64,000 nt of DNA, taken from positions 1,364,001-1,428,000 of the forward strand of contig NZ_CP048882.1 of NCBI RefSeq assembly GCF_015910445.1. Reading direction: 5' to 3'. Positions 27,348-35,304 of the stretch are shown one piece after another. The notes under the pieces were generated by a model, which saw nothing but the letters and a program-made list of their open reading frames with translations, made no database searches and was not told the origin of the DNA. This stretch comes from Streptomyces bathyalis (GTDB lineage Bacteria > Actinomycetota > Actinomycetes > Streptomycetales > Streptomycetaceae). The translations under genes were made by a program, and so were the position numbers. Within the stretch, counting starts at the first letter, position 1, and each line of letters begins with the position of its first letter.

Positions 27348-28537
27348 GCCCGCACCTCCGGGGCCGGGGAAGCCGTGCCGGGCGACGCCGTGGCCGTGCC
27401 CGCGTGGCGGCGCATCAGCTGCTCGGCGATGTGGAGTTCGGCCACCTGCTGCGCTCCTTCGATGATCTCCATGACCTTCGCGTCCCGGAAGTGCCGCCCG
27501 GCGCGGCTGTCCGGCTCGCAGCCGGCCGAGCCGAGGATCTGCACGGCCGTGCTGCTCGCGGAGGCGGCCGCCGCGGCGGCGGCGTACTTGGCGACGATGG
27601 TCTCCGTCACCGACCCCGGCGCGCCGCCGGCCCGGAACTCGGCGGCCCGGCGGGCGAGTTCACGCGCCCCCGCGGTCTCGACGGCCGCCTTCGCGAGCAG
27701 CGCCCGCACCGACTGATGGCCGGCAAGTGCAACGCCTCCCTGCGTACGGGCGGCCGCGTGCGCGGTGGCGTCCTCGAGGCACGCCTCGGCCATCCCGACG
27801 CAGCCCCATGCCACGGTGAACCGCCCGTGGTCGAGGGCCGTGGCGGCGACGTGGGAGAGTCCCAGCCCGGAGGGCGCGACGAGATTGCTCCGCGGTACGC
27901 GCACCCCGTCGAGGCCGATGTGAGCGATCTGCGCGGCCCGCATGCCGAGCTGGCCGCCGACTGGCTCCCTGCTGACGCCCTCGCGGTCCGCCTCGACGAC
28001 CACCGCGGCCGGCTTGCCCTGGTCCTGCCCCAGCACCAGAAGCAGCTGTGCGACCTGCCCGAAGGTGATCCACTTCTTGTGTCCGGTGACCGTCACATGC
28101 TCACCGTCGCCGGCGTCCTCGATGCGGGTGCGGACGGCCGAAAGGGCGCTGCCCGCGGCCTCCTCGGTGGCGGCGAAGCCCGCGGTCAGCTCACCGCCCG
28201 CCAGCAGTGGCAGCCACCGGGCACGCTGTTCCCTGGTCCCCCAGCGGTGCAGTGCCGCCGCGACCATCCCCTGCACCGTGACCAGTCCGCGCAGCGCGCT
28301 GCACACGCCGCCCAAGTGCGCGCAGATCTCGCCCAGTTCGGCGGGGGAGACGCCCGGTCCGCCGTAGTGCTCAGGCAGCCCGGCCCCGAGCAGGCCCGCG
28401 GCGGCGGCCTCTTTGCGTGCGCCTGCGGGCAGTCCGCCATCGCGGTCCCAGCCGGCGGCGCGGCCCCGTACCTCCGAGGCGAACCGGGCCGCCTCGGCGA
28501 CGACCGCCGGACTCCCCGTCCCCGATGCCCGGTTCAC
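27344..28537 (-). CDS. acyl-CoA dehydrogenase-like oxidase (FkbI/ZmaE type)
   Basis: 397 residues with the acyl-CoA dehydrogenase fold: GFAATEEAAGS and GHKKWITFG in the middle domain, a catalytic-Glu segment near VMEIIEGAQQV, and an Ala-rich helical C-terminus. In FkbI/ZmaE-type systems the family oxidises the ACP-bound three-carbon unit to its dicarboxylic form together with the FkbK-type dehydrogenase. The start is GTG at 28537, only 4 bp after the ACP stop. The start region is a duplicated 8-bp unit (GGTTCACC, 28531-28546, plus strand), so start and stop codons of the two genes may have been duplicated by slippage. No clear ribosome site precedes it, so translation is probably coupled to the ACP gene. 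Confidence 0.86.
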   Translation of the reverse strand: MNRASGTGSPAVVAEAARFASEVRGRAAGWDRDGGLPAGARKEAAAAGLLGAGLPEHYGGPGVSPAELGEICAHLGGVCSALRGLVTVQGMVAAALHRWGTREQRARWLPLLAGGELTAGFAATEEAAGSALSAVRTRIEDAGDGEHVTVTGHKKWITFGQVAQLLLVLGQDQGKPAAVVVEADREGVSREPVGGQLGMRAAQIAHIGLDGVRVPRSNLVAPSGLGLSHVAATALDHGRFTVAWGCVGMAEACLEDATAHAAARTQGGVALAGHQSVRALLAKAAVETAGARELARRAAEFRAGGAPGSVTETIVAKYAAAAAAASASSTAVQILGSAGCEPDSRAGRHFRDAKVMEIIEGAQQVAELHIAEQLMRRHAGTATASPGTASPAPEVRA

Positions 28538-28541
28538 CGGT

Positions 28542-28799
28542 TCACCGGTTCTCGATATATTCGGGCGAACCGGTCTTGCGCTGCACGAACCGGGTGATGC
28601 GGTTCGCCGTACGGAAGCTCTCCAGGTCGAGGTCCTCGACCTCCACGATGAGGGAGAAGCGGCCCTCGACGAAGGTCACCAGTTCCAGCGCGAAGAGCGA
28701 GTCCGCGAGGCCGAGTTCGAAGTAGTCGTCGTCCGGGCCGACTTCGCTGCGCAGCGCCGCGGAGAGGAACTCCGTGATCTCCCGCGTGATGTCGTTCAC
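28542..28799 (-). CDS. discrete acyl carrier protein (FkbJ type)
   Basis: 85 residues with the ACP signature DYFELGLADSLFALEL; the Ser of DSL is the expected phosphopantetheine site. Its position between the KAS III-like gene and the acyl-CoA dehydrogenase, in a set with FkbH, marks it as the carrier on which glyceryl is loaded and oxidised. The start is GTG at 28799, sharing GTGA with the upstream stop, so it is translationally coupled. The C-terminus (about residues 60-85) is basic and longer than a minimal ACP. Confidence 0.88.
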   Translation of the reverse strand: MNDITREITEFLSAALRSEVGPDDDYFELGLADSLFALELVTFVEGRFSLIVEVEDLDLESFRTANRITRFVQRKTGSPEYIENR

Positions 28800-29842
28800 T
28801 GTGCGTGCGCTCCCGTCTCGGGCTGAGGTCCGATCTCGGCCAGCAGCACGCTCCACGCCGCCACCGGGCTCACGTTGATCAGCACGGCGTGGTCTCCCTC
28901 GGTGAGTTCACCGCGCTCAATCGCCGTGTAGAGGTTGAGGAACACGTCGTTGGGGCCCAGATGTCCGTAGCGCCGCAGGTTCTCCCGGCAGACCGGCATG
29001 ATGCCGATCCCGAGGGACTCCTCGGTGAAGGTGAACCCGGCCGCGGACAGGTTCTGGCTGAGGTGGCCGCGGATGTCGCCGGGCTTCAGCCCGTTGCGCT
29101 CCAGCAGCCCGCTGAGCAGGCCCGACAGCCTGCCGCGGCTCTCCATCGCGAGCCGGAATGAGTACGTGGAGGGGTCACGGCACACCTCCTGCCACTGGTC
29201 GGCCGGCCGGTCGCGGTACTCCACGTGGAAGAGGTCCCAGTGCTCCCCGTTGGTCTCCTGGACGATGTCCAGGAGCCGCACCGGGGCGGGGCCGGAGTCG
29301 CCACGGGAGAGCAGCAGCGCCTGCCCGCCGTCCCCGTTCACCGTCACGGGGTGGCGGTAGCGGCCCGCGGCGGCCGGCTTGCTGCCGTGCACGACGAGCA
29401 CGTCGCCCAAGTCCCGGTCGGCGCACATGAGTCCGCGTGCCGCCAGCAGCGCGGGCGTGATCGAGACGCAGCCCAGGCCGCCCACCGTGAAGGTGACCGC
29501 CCTCTCCGCACCCAGCAGATGCTGCAGCCTGGTCGCCTCGGAACTGAGCAGCGTCTCCGGAGCACGCGGCTCCACGACGATCAGTGCGCCCAGGTCACGT
29601 GCGGCGAGCCCCGCCCGGTCGAGCGCCTCCCGTGCGGCGAGTTCGCCGAGTGCCGCCGCGTTCAGGCCGTCGTCCGCCCGTACCGTCTCGATGCCCAGGG
29701 CGAGGCACGTGCTCCGCTCGCTCGCGCCCAGCGACGCCAGTTCGGCCAGGTCCGGCACCGCCACAGCCGTTTCGGGCACATGCCAGGCGGCGCTCCGCAC
29801 GGCCACCCGAAACGCGCGTTCTCCCGCGACTTGAGGCGTCAC
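28796..29842 (-). CDS. KAS III-like (FabH/CerJ superfamily) acyltransferase or condensing enzyme
   Basis: 348 residues of the FabH-type thiolase fold. The active-site Cys is near residue 125 (VGGLGCVSI), the His lies in GHLSQNL where FabH has HQAN, and a late Asn (INVSPVAAWS) completes a possible triad. Related stand-alone KAS III proteins either start fatty acids, move acyl groups (CerJ, DpsC) or join glyceryl-ACP to an acyl chain in tetronate pathways. Beside an FkbH/ACP pair it could move the oxidised C3 unit to the KS protein, whose own AT is dead; that is inference. The start is GTG at 29842, five bases after a strong GGGGAGG. It is the first gene of the tightly packed block that runs down to 298. 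Confidence 0.85.
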   Translation of the reverse strand: MTPQVAGERAFRVAVRSAAWHVPETAVAVPDLAELASLGASERSTCLALGIETVRADDGLNAAALGELAAREALDRAGLAARDLGALIVVEPRAPETLLSSEATRLQHLLGAERAVTFTVGGLGCVSITPALLAARGLMCADRDLGDVLVVHGSKPAAAGRYRHPVTVNGDGGQALLLSRGDSGPAPVRLLDIVQETNGEHWDLFHVEYRDRPADQWQEVCRDPSTYSFRLAMESRGRLSGLLSGLLERNGLKPGDIRGHLSQNLSAAGFTFTEESLGIGIMPVCRENLRRYGHLGPNDVFLNLYTAIERGELTEGDHAVLINVSPVAAWSVLLAEIGPQPETGAHAQ

Positions 29843-30150
29843 GCATCCTCCCCGAATTCTTCTGGTCGGGCGGGATGCTACAGGGGCGGCCCGGCCGGGA
29901 GAAGGGAGGAATTCGAGAATGGATATTCACCGCGAAAGGCGCCCGCTCCGCCGCGGTTTCCTGTATTGGAGAGGACTCCGGACGCCTCCGCAGGATCGTT
30001 CTGGGCGATTTTTCCTGGGAGTTCACCGAGTATGGACGCTCTGCCCGGATTAAGCGGTTCGCGCACGCCGGAACATTGCATTCCGGAAGGCCGGTCCTTT
30101 CACCGGTGCAGACCACTGGCACCCCGACTCCGGCGAATCCCCTCCGGCTC
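29843..30150. promoter_or_regulatory. AT-richer leader region between mbtH and the main operon
   Basis: No convincing gene. Base composition is visibly lower in G/C than its surroundings, as in actinomycete promoters. On the minus strand TAGCAT (near 29876) is a possible -10 about 30 bases before the KAS III GTG, with no good -35. An inverted repeat CCGGAA/TTCCGG with a 7-base spacer lies at 30068-30086. A 44-codon plus-strand frame (29919-30053) with GGGAGG upstream is visible but has no recognisable content. Confidence 0.4.
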
Positions 30151-30175
30151 GCGGCGGCAGCCGCACTGCCGCCGC
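30151..30175. terminator. 10-bp hairpin downstream of mbtH (attenuator or terminator)
   Basis: GCGGCGGCAG (30151-30160) pairs perfectly with 30166-30175 around a 5-base loop. It lies 41 bp past the mbtH stop and about 310 bp before the next gene. It may end an mbtH-only transcript and allow partial read-through into the operon, or simply separate two transcription units. Confidence 0.55.
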
Positions 30176-30215
30176 AACGGGCTCGGCCGGGCGCGAGGGC
30201 CCGTGAGGAAGCCCT

Positions 30216-30422
30216 TCAGCCCATCTCCTTCACCAGGTGGGCGGGCCGCATGTCGGTCCAGTTCTCCTCGACGTAATCCAGGCACGCCTGACGGCTGTCC
30301 TCGCCGAAGGCGATCGTCCAACCCTCGGGGATGTCGGCGAACGCGGGCCACAGCGAATTCTGCTTCTCATCGTTGACGAGTACATAGAACGAGCCGTTCT
30401 CGTCGTCGAACGGATTGCTCAT
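30216..30422 (-). CDS. mbtH-like: MbtH-like protein, adenylation-domain chaperone
   Basis: 68 residues, the normal family size. It carries the conserved pattern of MbtH proteins: NPFDDENGSFYVLVNDEKQ near the N-terminus, SLWPAFADIPEGW, and a C-terminal NWTDMRP. Such proteins bind and activate NRPS adenylation domains, so it is expected to serve one or more of the four A domains of this cluster. The ATG at 30422 follows GGGGAGAG by seven bases. It is the most upstream cluster gene, set apart from the rest by a 373-bp gap and a hairpin. Confidence 0.95.
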   Translation of the reverse strand: MSNPFDDENGSFYVLVNDEKQNSLWPAFADIPEGWTIAFGEDSRQACLDYVEENWTDMRPAHLVKEMG

Positions 30423-30726
30423 CAGGTCTCTCCCCGGTATGCGAGTGGAAAGCCGCTCCCCCACCCTCTCGGCGGTGCATGCTCCCGCAGTCACGGGCGC
30501 CCCGCAAGTATTCCGCGGACGAATGGAACTCTCCAGCCCTGTGTGGGCGAAGGGCTTATTCTCCCGCACAGGGAACAGCATTCCGTGAAGACCGGGCGGT
30601 ACCTCTGTCCGGCCGGCCCGCTGCCGCCTGCCGGAATGGACGGGGATTCCGTATCCGGGACGGACACCGGCGCCCTCTTCGAGAGCCTCCGGGTCCTGAC
30701 GGCGCGCGACTTCTGCGCTGACACCC
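30423..30726. promoter_or_regulatory. upstream region of mbtH with an 11-bp inverted repeat
   Basis: No gene seen. An inverted repeat CCCTGTGTGGG (30537-30547) and CCCGCACAGGG (30563-30573), identical apart from one position, is centred about 130 bp before the mbtH ATG with a 15-base AT-leaning spacer. It could be a two-half-site operator or a hairpin. As the likely promoter region of the cluster's first gene it is the best candidate for a pathway regulator site. I see no convincing -35/-10 pair. Confidence 0.4.
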
Positions 30727-30765
30727 GTGTGCCCCGTCCACGGTCACCCGGTGGACGGGGCACAC
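30727..30765. terminator. 15-bp perfect hairpin terminator after the C39-like peptidase gene
   Basis: GTGTGCCCCGTCCAC (30727-30741) pairs perfectly with 30751-30765 around a 9-base loop, about 65 bp past the minus-strand stop at 30830. It isolates the biosynthetic cluster from the peptidase gene and marks a likely right-hand cluster boundary. Confidence 0.75.
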
Positions 30766-30829
30766 GGTCGGGACCGGCCGAACCGGTGGGCGGACGGCGG
30801 GCCCGCCGCCTGAACCGCCCCGCGGTCCG

Positions 30830-31978
30830 CTAACGCACCCCGAGCTCCCGGAGCACCTTGCGCTGGCCGCCGCTCAGGCGGGTCGGGAAGTAGAGGTAAC
30901 ACACGCCGCCCGTACCGGACTTGACCTTGCCGTCGGCGTCCTTGCGCTTGGTGCGCAGCCAGATGTTCTCCCACTGGCGGCGCTTGTAGACGCGCCGGAC
31001 GGCCTCGTTGTCCTCCGAGGCCGGGTCGTTGGCGATGATGTCACCGTCCTGCGTGACGCCGATGACGGTCATCAGATGGCCCGCGGTGCCGTAACCCGCG
31101 CCGTCCAGTTCGGACTCGATGAAGGACTGCGAGGTGATGACGGGGATGCCCGCCGCCACGAGCCGCTCGACGTCGGTGAGGCTGCCGAGCCGGGTGACCA
31201 CCGCCTCCATGTCGCGGTAGGTGGCCGCATAGGCCGCGTTGAAGGGCCAGTTGCCGCAGCCCTCGTACTGGTAGTCGAAGGTGTAGCGCGCCGCGTGACA
31301 CACCTGCGGGTCCGTGAAGTCGGGGTCGACCCACTCCAGGTCCTTCTCCGACCGCTTGCGGCCCCAGTATTCGAGGATCATCGTCGAGGAGGTCGGGCTG
31401 CACCAGGCCTCGCCGCCGCCGTCGTACTCGGGGTACCGGCCCTTGTGCACCTCCTGCGAGTAACGCGGAACCTCGAGCTCGACGCCGCTGCCCGGTCCGT
31501 CCTGGCCGTCGCCGGAGGTCCACACGCCCATCGTGTACCAGGGCGTCTTCGTGCCGTCGGAGTAGACGCCGGGGAGTTCGACGCGCAGCCAGGTGCCCTT
31601 CGGGGTGTGTGCGTTCCACGAGGTGATGACTTCGCCTGCCGCGAGGCCCGCCGGCCGCAGCGGCGACTTCCACGTGGCGTACTCCCAGGTGGCGCTCTCC
31701 CCGGTGTGCGGGTCCTTGTACTTCGCCGTGCCCTGAGGGGTCTCGAAGACGACGGCGGGACGGCCTCCCCCGGCCACGCGGGTGCCCTCGGCCTTGCCTG
31801 CCGCCCAGTCGCTGCGGGTGTTCCAGCTGTGCAGCGAGACCTTCGACTTGCTGCCTCCCGCTCGTCCGGGCACGGCCCGCTCGGCGGCGGAAGCCGGCGA
31901 GGCGGCCGCCACGGCAGCTGTGGCGACGGCGGCGGCGAGTACGGTGCGGCGCGTGGTGGGTCTGCTGTTCATGGCCAT
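30830..31978 (-). CDS. secreted peptidase C39-like domain protein
   Basis: 382 residues from the ATG at 31978 (GAGGTTGAGGG upstream). The N-terminus is a Tat-like signal: twin Arg in RPTTRRTVLAAAV followed by an Ala-rich core ending ASPASAA. The mature protein has a beta-rich front half and a papain-like C39-type domain: Cys in GGGEAWCSPTSSTMILEYWG, His in YGTAGHLMTVIGVTQDG, and a following NDPASEDN. These are the expected Cys, His and Asp/Asn positions, so it may be an active extracellular thiol peptidase or a related amidohydrolase; the substrate is unknown. It is a single-gene unit closed by the hairpin at 30727-30765. Confidence 0.85.
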   Translation of the reverse strand: MAMNSRPTTRRTVLAAAVATAAVAAASPASAAERAVPGRAGGSKSKVSLHSWNTRSDWAAGKAEGTRVAGGGRPAVVFETPQGTAKYKDPHTGESATWEYATWKSPLRPAGLAAGEVITSWNAHTPKGTWLRVELPGVYSDGTKTPWYTMGVWTSGDGQDGPGSGVELEVPRYSQEVHKGRYPEYDGGGEAWCSPTSSTMILEYWGRKRSEKDLEWVDPDFTDPQVCHAARYTFDYQYEGCGNWPFNAAYAATYRDMEAVVTRLGSLTDVERLVAAGIPVITSQSFIESELDGAGYGTAGHLMTVIGVTQDGDIIANDPASEDNEAVRRVYKRRQWENIWLRTKRKDADGKVKSGTGGVCYLYFPTRLSGGQRKVLRELGVR

Positions 31979-32080
31979 GGATCCCTCAACCTCGGTTTCC
32001 ATGCAGCAGGTGCGCGTCAGAGTGCCACTATCCCCGCTCCGGCGCCCACCGGGGCCAGCAGTCCGGCTCCGACGCACTCA

Positions 32081-32090
32081 CCAATATTGG
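32081..32090. promoter_or_regulatory. AT-rich palindrome upstream of the C39-like gene
   Basis: CCAATATTGG is a perfect 10-bp palindrome about 100 bp before the peptidase start, in the 211-bp gap between it and the tetR stop. Such a low-G/C island suggests a promoter or a small operator. Nothing else in the gap looks coding. Confidence 0.3.
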
Positions 32091-32189
32091 AGTGGACCAG
32101 TGCCACGGGGAGGCCGCAGCACCCCTCGGGCGGTTCCGTACGCTGATCCGGTGTCTCCGGTGTCCAGGCCCCGCTCCGTCGGGTCCGTC

Positions 32190-32834
32190 TCAGGGTTCCT
32201 TCGCACGATGTTGCTGGCCCGAGTGCCGGGCGTCCGGTGCCTGCAGGGCGTCGAAGGCCTCGTCGACGAGAGTCGGCAGATGCCCGCTGCCGTTGCTGTC
32301 CACCCACACGGTGAGCGCGGTGGTCAGTGCGGCCAGTGATGCTGCTGCCAGGACACGGACTCGCAGGGGGTCTGCGGTCGGCTGGCGTGCCGTCAGGGCG
32401 TCGGTGAAGAGCTGTTCCGTGGCGTGCTGGTTCTGCCATTGGCGGGCACGGAGGGCCGGCGTGGTCAGCACGAGTCGTGTGCGGACGAGCAGCGCTTCTT
32501 TGTCTGCCTCGTAGATCCTCGCCAGGCCCTGGCTGAGGGCGTGGTGGAGAGCGGTGAGGGCGTCTTCCTCCGGCGGCCGTTCTTCGATGAGCCGCGCGAT
32601 CAGGGGGTCGTAGTCGTCTGATTCGACGACGGACTCCTTCGTGGGGAAGTACCGGAAGAAGGTCATGTGGGAGACGCCGGCGGCCGTGGCGATCTCCTCG
32701 ACGGTGGTGTCGTCGTAGCCCTGGTCGAGGATGAGCCGTAGTGCGTGTTCCTGGATGTTCCTGCGGGTCTGCGCCTTCTTGCGTTCACGCAGGCCCCGAG
32801 CTTCCGGCGGAGTGCTGTCAGCAGGCGACGTCAA
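32190..32834 (-). CDS. TetR-family transcriptional regulator
   Basis: 214 residues from a TTG at 32834 preceded by GGAGAG; a GTG at 32888 overlapping the monooxygenase stop is the alternative. The N-terminal helix-turn-helix is typical of TetR (RRNIQEHALRLILDQGYDDT; AAGVSHMTFFRYFPTKESVV), followed by an all-helical ligand domain. It is co-transcribed with the upstream FAD monooxygenase. The 30-bp palindrome before that gene (34415-34444) is the natural operator, giving autoregulation and probably induction by the monooxygenase substrate. Confidence 0.92.
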   Translation of the reverse strand: MTSPADSTPPEARGLRERKKAQTRRNIQEHALRLILDQGYDDTTVEEIATAAGVSHMTFFRYFPTKESVVESDDYDPLIARLIEERPPEEDALTALHHALSQGLARIYEADKEALLVRTRLVLTTPALRARQWQNQHATEQLFTDALTARQPTADPLRVRVLAAASLAALTTALTVWVDSNGSGHLPTLVDEAFDALQAPDARHSGQQHRAKEP

Positions 32835-32884
32835 GGCTCTTCTCTCTCCGTTCGGGACGGCGACAAAGGTGTGGGCTACCAGGA

Positions 32885-34414
32885 TCACCGGGCATCTTCG
32901 ACGCCCAGGGCCCTCGTGAGCCACTTGTTCAGTCCGGTCACGGAGGTGCCGCGCCAGGCGAGGTGGGCATCGGGTCGCACGAGCATCACGTGCGGCCCGA
33001 GGGGCTTGGAGGGTGTGAGAGCGGCGATCTTGTCGGTGCCTCCGAGTCGCCGGTGGGTGAGCGCGAGACAGTCTGCTGCTCCCGTAGGTGGCATCAACAG
33101 TGCCCAGCGGGCTCCGAGTTCGGCGTGCAGCCTGGTTTTGCTCCCGTCGTCCTTCGAGCAGTCCAGGTCGGGGACCCGGTCGCCGGGCTGTGGGCCACGG
33201 GAGGTCCAACGGCGCAGGGCGCGGTGCGCGAGGGGACCGCCGCGGTAGCTGATCTTCAGTTGCGAGGCCTGCTTCCAGATCAGCCGCTGCACCGCGGGCC
33301 GGTTCATGAGGGGTACGAGCAGGTGATCGCGCAAGGCCCGGGCCGGCGCGCTCTGCCCGGTCACCACGCGGGTCATGGCGCTGGTGGACTCCAGCACCTC
33401 CCGTGCGATGGGACGGCGCTCGGCCTGGTACGTCTCCAGCAGGTCCTCCTCGGCCTGCCCCGAGGCGACCAGTACGAGTTTCCACGCCAGGTTCTCCGCA
33501 TCGCCCAGACCGGTGTTCAGGCCCTGCCCTCCCAGAGGGCTGTGAATGTGGGCGGCGTCGCCGGCCAGGAGGATGCGCCCCTTGCGGTAGGTGGATGCCA
33601 GCCGGCGGTGAATGCGGAAGGTGGAGGTCCACAGGGCTTCTTGGACGGGCACGGAGTCGAGCTTCGCCTCTTCTTGCAGTAGCCCGGTGAGTACCTTCAG
33701 CAGCCCGTCGGGGTCGAGCTCGCCGCTGATGCCGGCGGGGGCCGGGGCCATCACACGCCAGGTGTTCCCGGGGAGGGGGAAGACGCCGCACATCTGCTCG
33801 CCGCGTAGCCACACCGACGCGGCGTCCCGGGGAAGCGGAAGGCTGGCTCGTATGTCTGCGAGGAGGAAGCGTTCGATGACGGCGACGCCGGGAAAGTCGA
33901 TCCCGGCCGCTCGCCGGACGCGGCTGTGCGCGCCGTCGCATCCCACGAGCCACTGCGCACGGACCGGCCCACCGGCGGCCTCGACGGTGACGCCCTCGGC
34001 ATCCTGCGCTGCCGTGATCAGCTCCTGGCCCCACTCCACCTCCACGCCCAGTGCGTGCAGACGCCGCCTGAGTCGGGCCTCCACTTCGCTCTGGGAGATG
34101 AGCAGGCCGGGGCGGGTCACCAGCCTTGTGGGGTTCCCGACTTTCAGCCGGGCGACGGGACGGCCGTCGACATGAGTGATCACCTGCCTGATGTGGATCG
34201 AACTCTCCGGCAGGTCTTCCAACGCGCCCAGGCGGTCCAGGACTTCAGATCCTCTTGGCTGCAGTCCGAGCGCCCGGGATGTCTTCGCCGGCTCCTGAGC
34301 ACTGTCGATCACCCGGACCGGGACTCCGGCCGCGGCAAGGCCGCACGCCAGCGTGAGTCCCGTCGGACCCGCCCCCGCCACGATCACGGTCGGAGCATTC
34401 ACATGGGCTCCCAT
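32885..34414 (-). CDS. class A FAD-dependent monooxygenase (rifampicin-monooxygenase-like)
   Basis: 509 residues from the ATG at 34414. It shows the three flavin motifs of the PHBH group: VIVAGAGPTGLTLACG near the start, VGCDGAHSRVRRAAG in the middle and LLAGDAAHIHSPLGGQGLNT later. A short thioredoxin-like tail follows, as in aromatic hydroxylases and antibiotic-inactivating Rox enzymes. The likely role is hydroxylation or detoxification of an aromatic compound under TetR control. Start choice is uncertain: the perfect operator palindrome lies directly upstream of this ATG, an in-frame ATG at 34429 falls inside the operator, and a GTG at 34402 follows GGGAG. Confidence 0.87.
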   Translation of the reverse strand: MGAHVNAPTVIVAGAGPTGLTLACGLAAAGVPVRVIDSAQEPAKTSRALGLQPRGSEVLDRLGALEDLPESSIHIRQVITHVDGRPVARLKVGNPTRLVTRPGLLISQSEVEARLRRRLHALGVEVEWGQELITAAQDAEGVTVEAAGGPVRAQWLVGCDGAHSRVRRAAGIDFPGVAVIERFLLADIRASLPLPRDAASVWLRGEQMCGVFPLPGNTWRVMAPAPAGISGELDPDGLLKVLTGLLQEEAKLDSVPVQEALWTSTFRIHRRLASTYRKGRILLAGDAAHIHSPLGGQGLNTGLGDAENLAWKLVLVASGQAEEDLLETYQAERRPIAREVLESTSAMTRVVTGQSAPARALRDHLLVPLMNRPAVQRLIWKQASQLKISYRGGPLAHRALRRWTSRGPQPGDRVPDLDCSKDDGSKTRLHAELGARWALLMPPTGAADCLALTHRRLGGTDKIAALTPSKPLGPHVMLVRPDAHLAWRGTSVTGLNKWLTRALGVEDAR

Positions 34415-34444
34415 GTTAGGGACTAACATCTGTTAGTCCCTAAC
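34415..34444. promoter_or_regulatory. 30-bp perfect palindromic operator for the TetR/monooxygenase operon
   Basis: GTTAGGGACTAACA (34415-34428) and TGTTAGTCCCTAAC (34431-34444) are perfect inverted copies around a 2-bp centre. Each arm holds its own smaller TTAG...CTAA symmetry. Its size fits a TetR dimer pair, and it abuts the monooxygenase start, so bound repressor would block transcription directly. Confidence 0.85.
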
Positions 34445-34521
34445 AGTAACCGGAGCGACAGGGGGTGCAAACTTCGGGCGCCGGGCCCGACGGGCCAGCC
34501 GCGGCGCGCCGCCCCGGACAC

Positions 34522-35031
34522 TCAGGAACGCCACAGCGTCCGAGAGGTCTGGAGAACGTGGACGTCGTGGAGGGGTTCGCAGAGGGCGCGGTATGGGGCC
34601 TGCCAAAACGTTTGCAGGGCTTTGACGGCCAGCAGTCGGGACTCGTTGTCCAGATGTCCGGCAGCGGTGGTGGCAGCGCGCAGGCCGCTTGCGCGGAGGA
34701 CTTCGATCAGATGCTGGAGTACGCCCCCGCAGATATCGGTCACGGCCGGTGTATCGGTGACACGCGAGAGCGTGCCTCCGGTCGCACGGGCACTGGATTC
34801 CATCGCGGCGATCAGGCGCACGAGGTGGACGGGCCCCTCGTTCGCGTCCTGGACCATCTCCCGCGCGATGACTTCCAGTGGCTCGCCGCCGGATCGCGAC
34901 CACGCTTCGACGAGACGGGCCAGTGGCGCTGGGTCGATCAGCCGGTCCTCGGAACGGCCGTAGTCCGCTGCCTGCGCCCAGAGCATCGACGGGCCGACGC
35001 CGGGTCGCTCGTGAGAACGGGAACCGGACAT
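34522..35031 (-). CDS. hypothetical helical protein
   Basis: 169 residues from the ATG at 35031, with AGGGGTGAC directly upstream as a good ribosome site. The sequence is soluble and helix-rich, with repeated charged segments (LVEAWSRSGGEPLEVIAREM; LIAAMESSARATGG). No motif, signal peptide or membrane segment is visible and I do not recognise the family. It precedes the monooxygenase operon in the same orientation with a 107-bp gap containing the operator, so it is probably a separate unit. A plus-strand frame over the same bases is longer but reads as a shadow. Confidence 0.55.
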   Translation of the reverse strand: MSGSRSHERPGVGPSMLWAQAADYGRSEDRLIDPAPLARLVEAWSRSGGEPLEVIAREMVQDANEGPVHLVRLIAAMESSARATGGTLSRVTDTPAVTDICGGVLQHLIEVLRASGLRAATTAAGHLDNESRLLAVKALQTFWQAPYRALCEPLHDVHVLQTSRTLWRS

Positions 35032-35304
35032 GTCACCCCTGTTTCGCTGCAACGGGCCGCTTCACCCGACGTCACAGCGGGCTGTCACTGGTGCAGTTTC
35101 GGCTTCAGCGCGTCGCCACGCATTGCCGTCTCCTGGCAGTCTTCGGCCGCCGTAGGCTTCCGCATCGTGGCGCGTGCACGCGCCACGTGCGGTACTGGAA
35201 ACCGCTTGTGACCTTGAGGTTCCGTCAAGGTCGTGTGGGTGAGGCAGCACTCACGGGCGTCCGCAGAGCCCGGCCAGGTCGTGGTCGTGCCGAGCCGGTC
35301 TGCG

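Noticed and set aside
28531..28546. Duplicated GGTTCACC as a regulatory repeat
   Set aside because: It falls exactly on a stop/start junction and is more simply explained by slippage.
29919..30053. 44-codon plus-strand frame with GGGAGG upstream in the mbtH/KAS III gap
   Set aside because: No recognisable sequence, and it lies in a likely promoter region of minus-strand genes.
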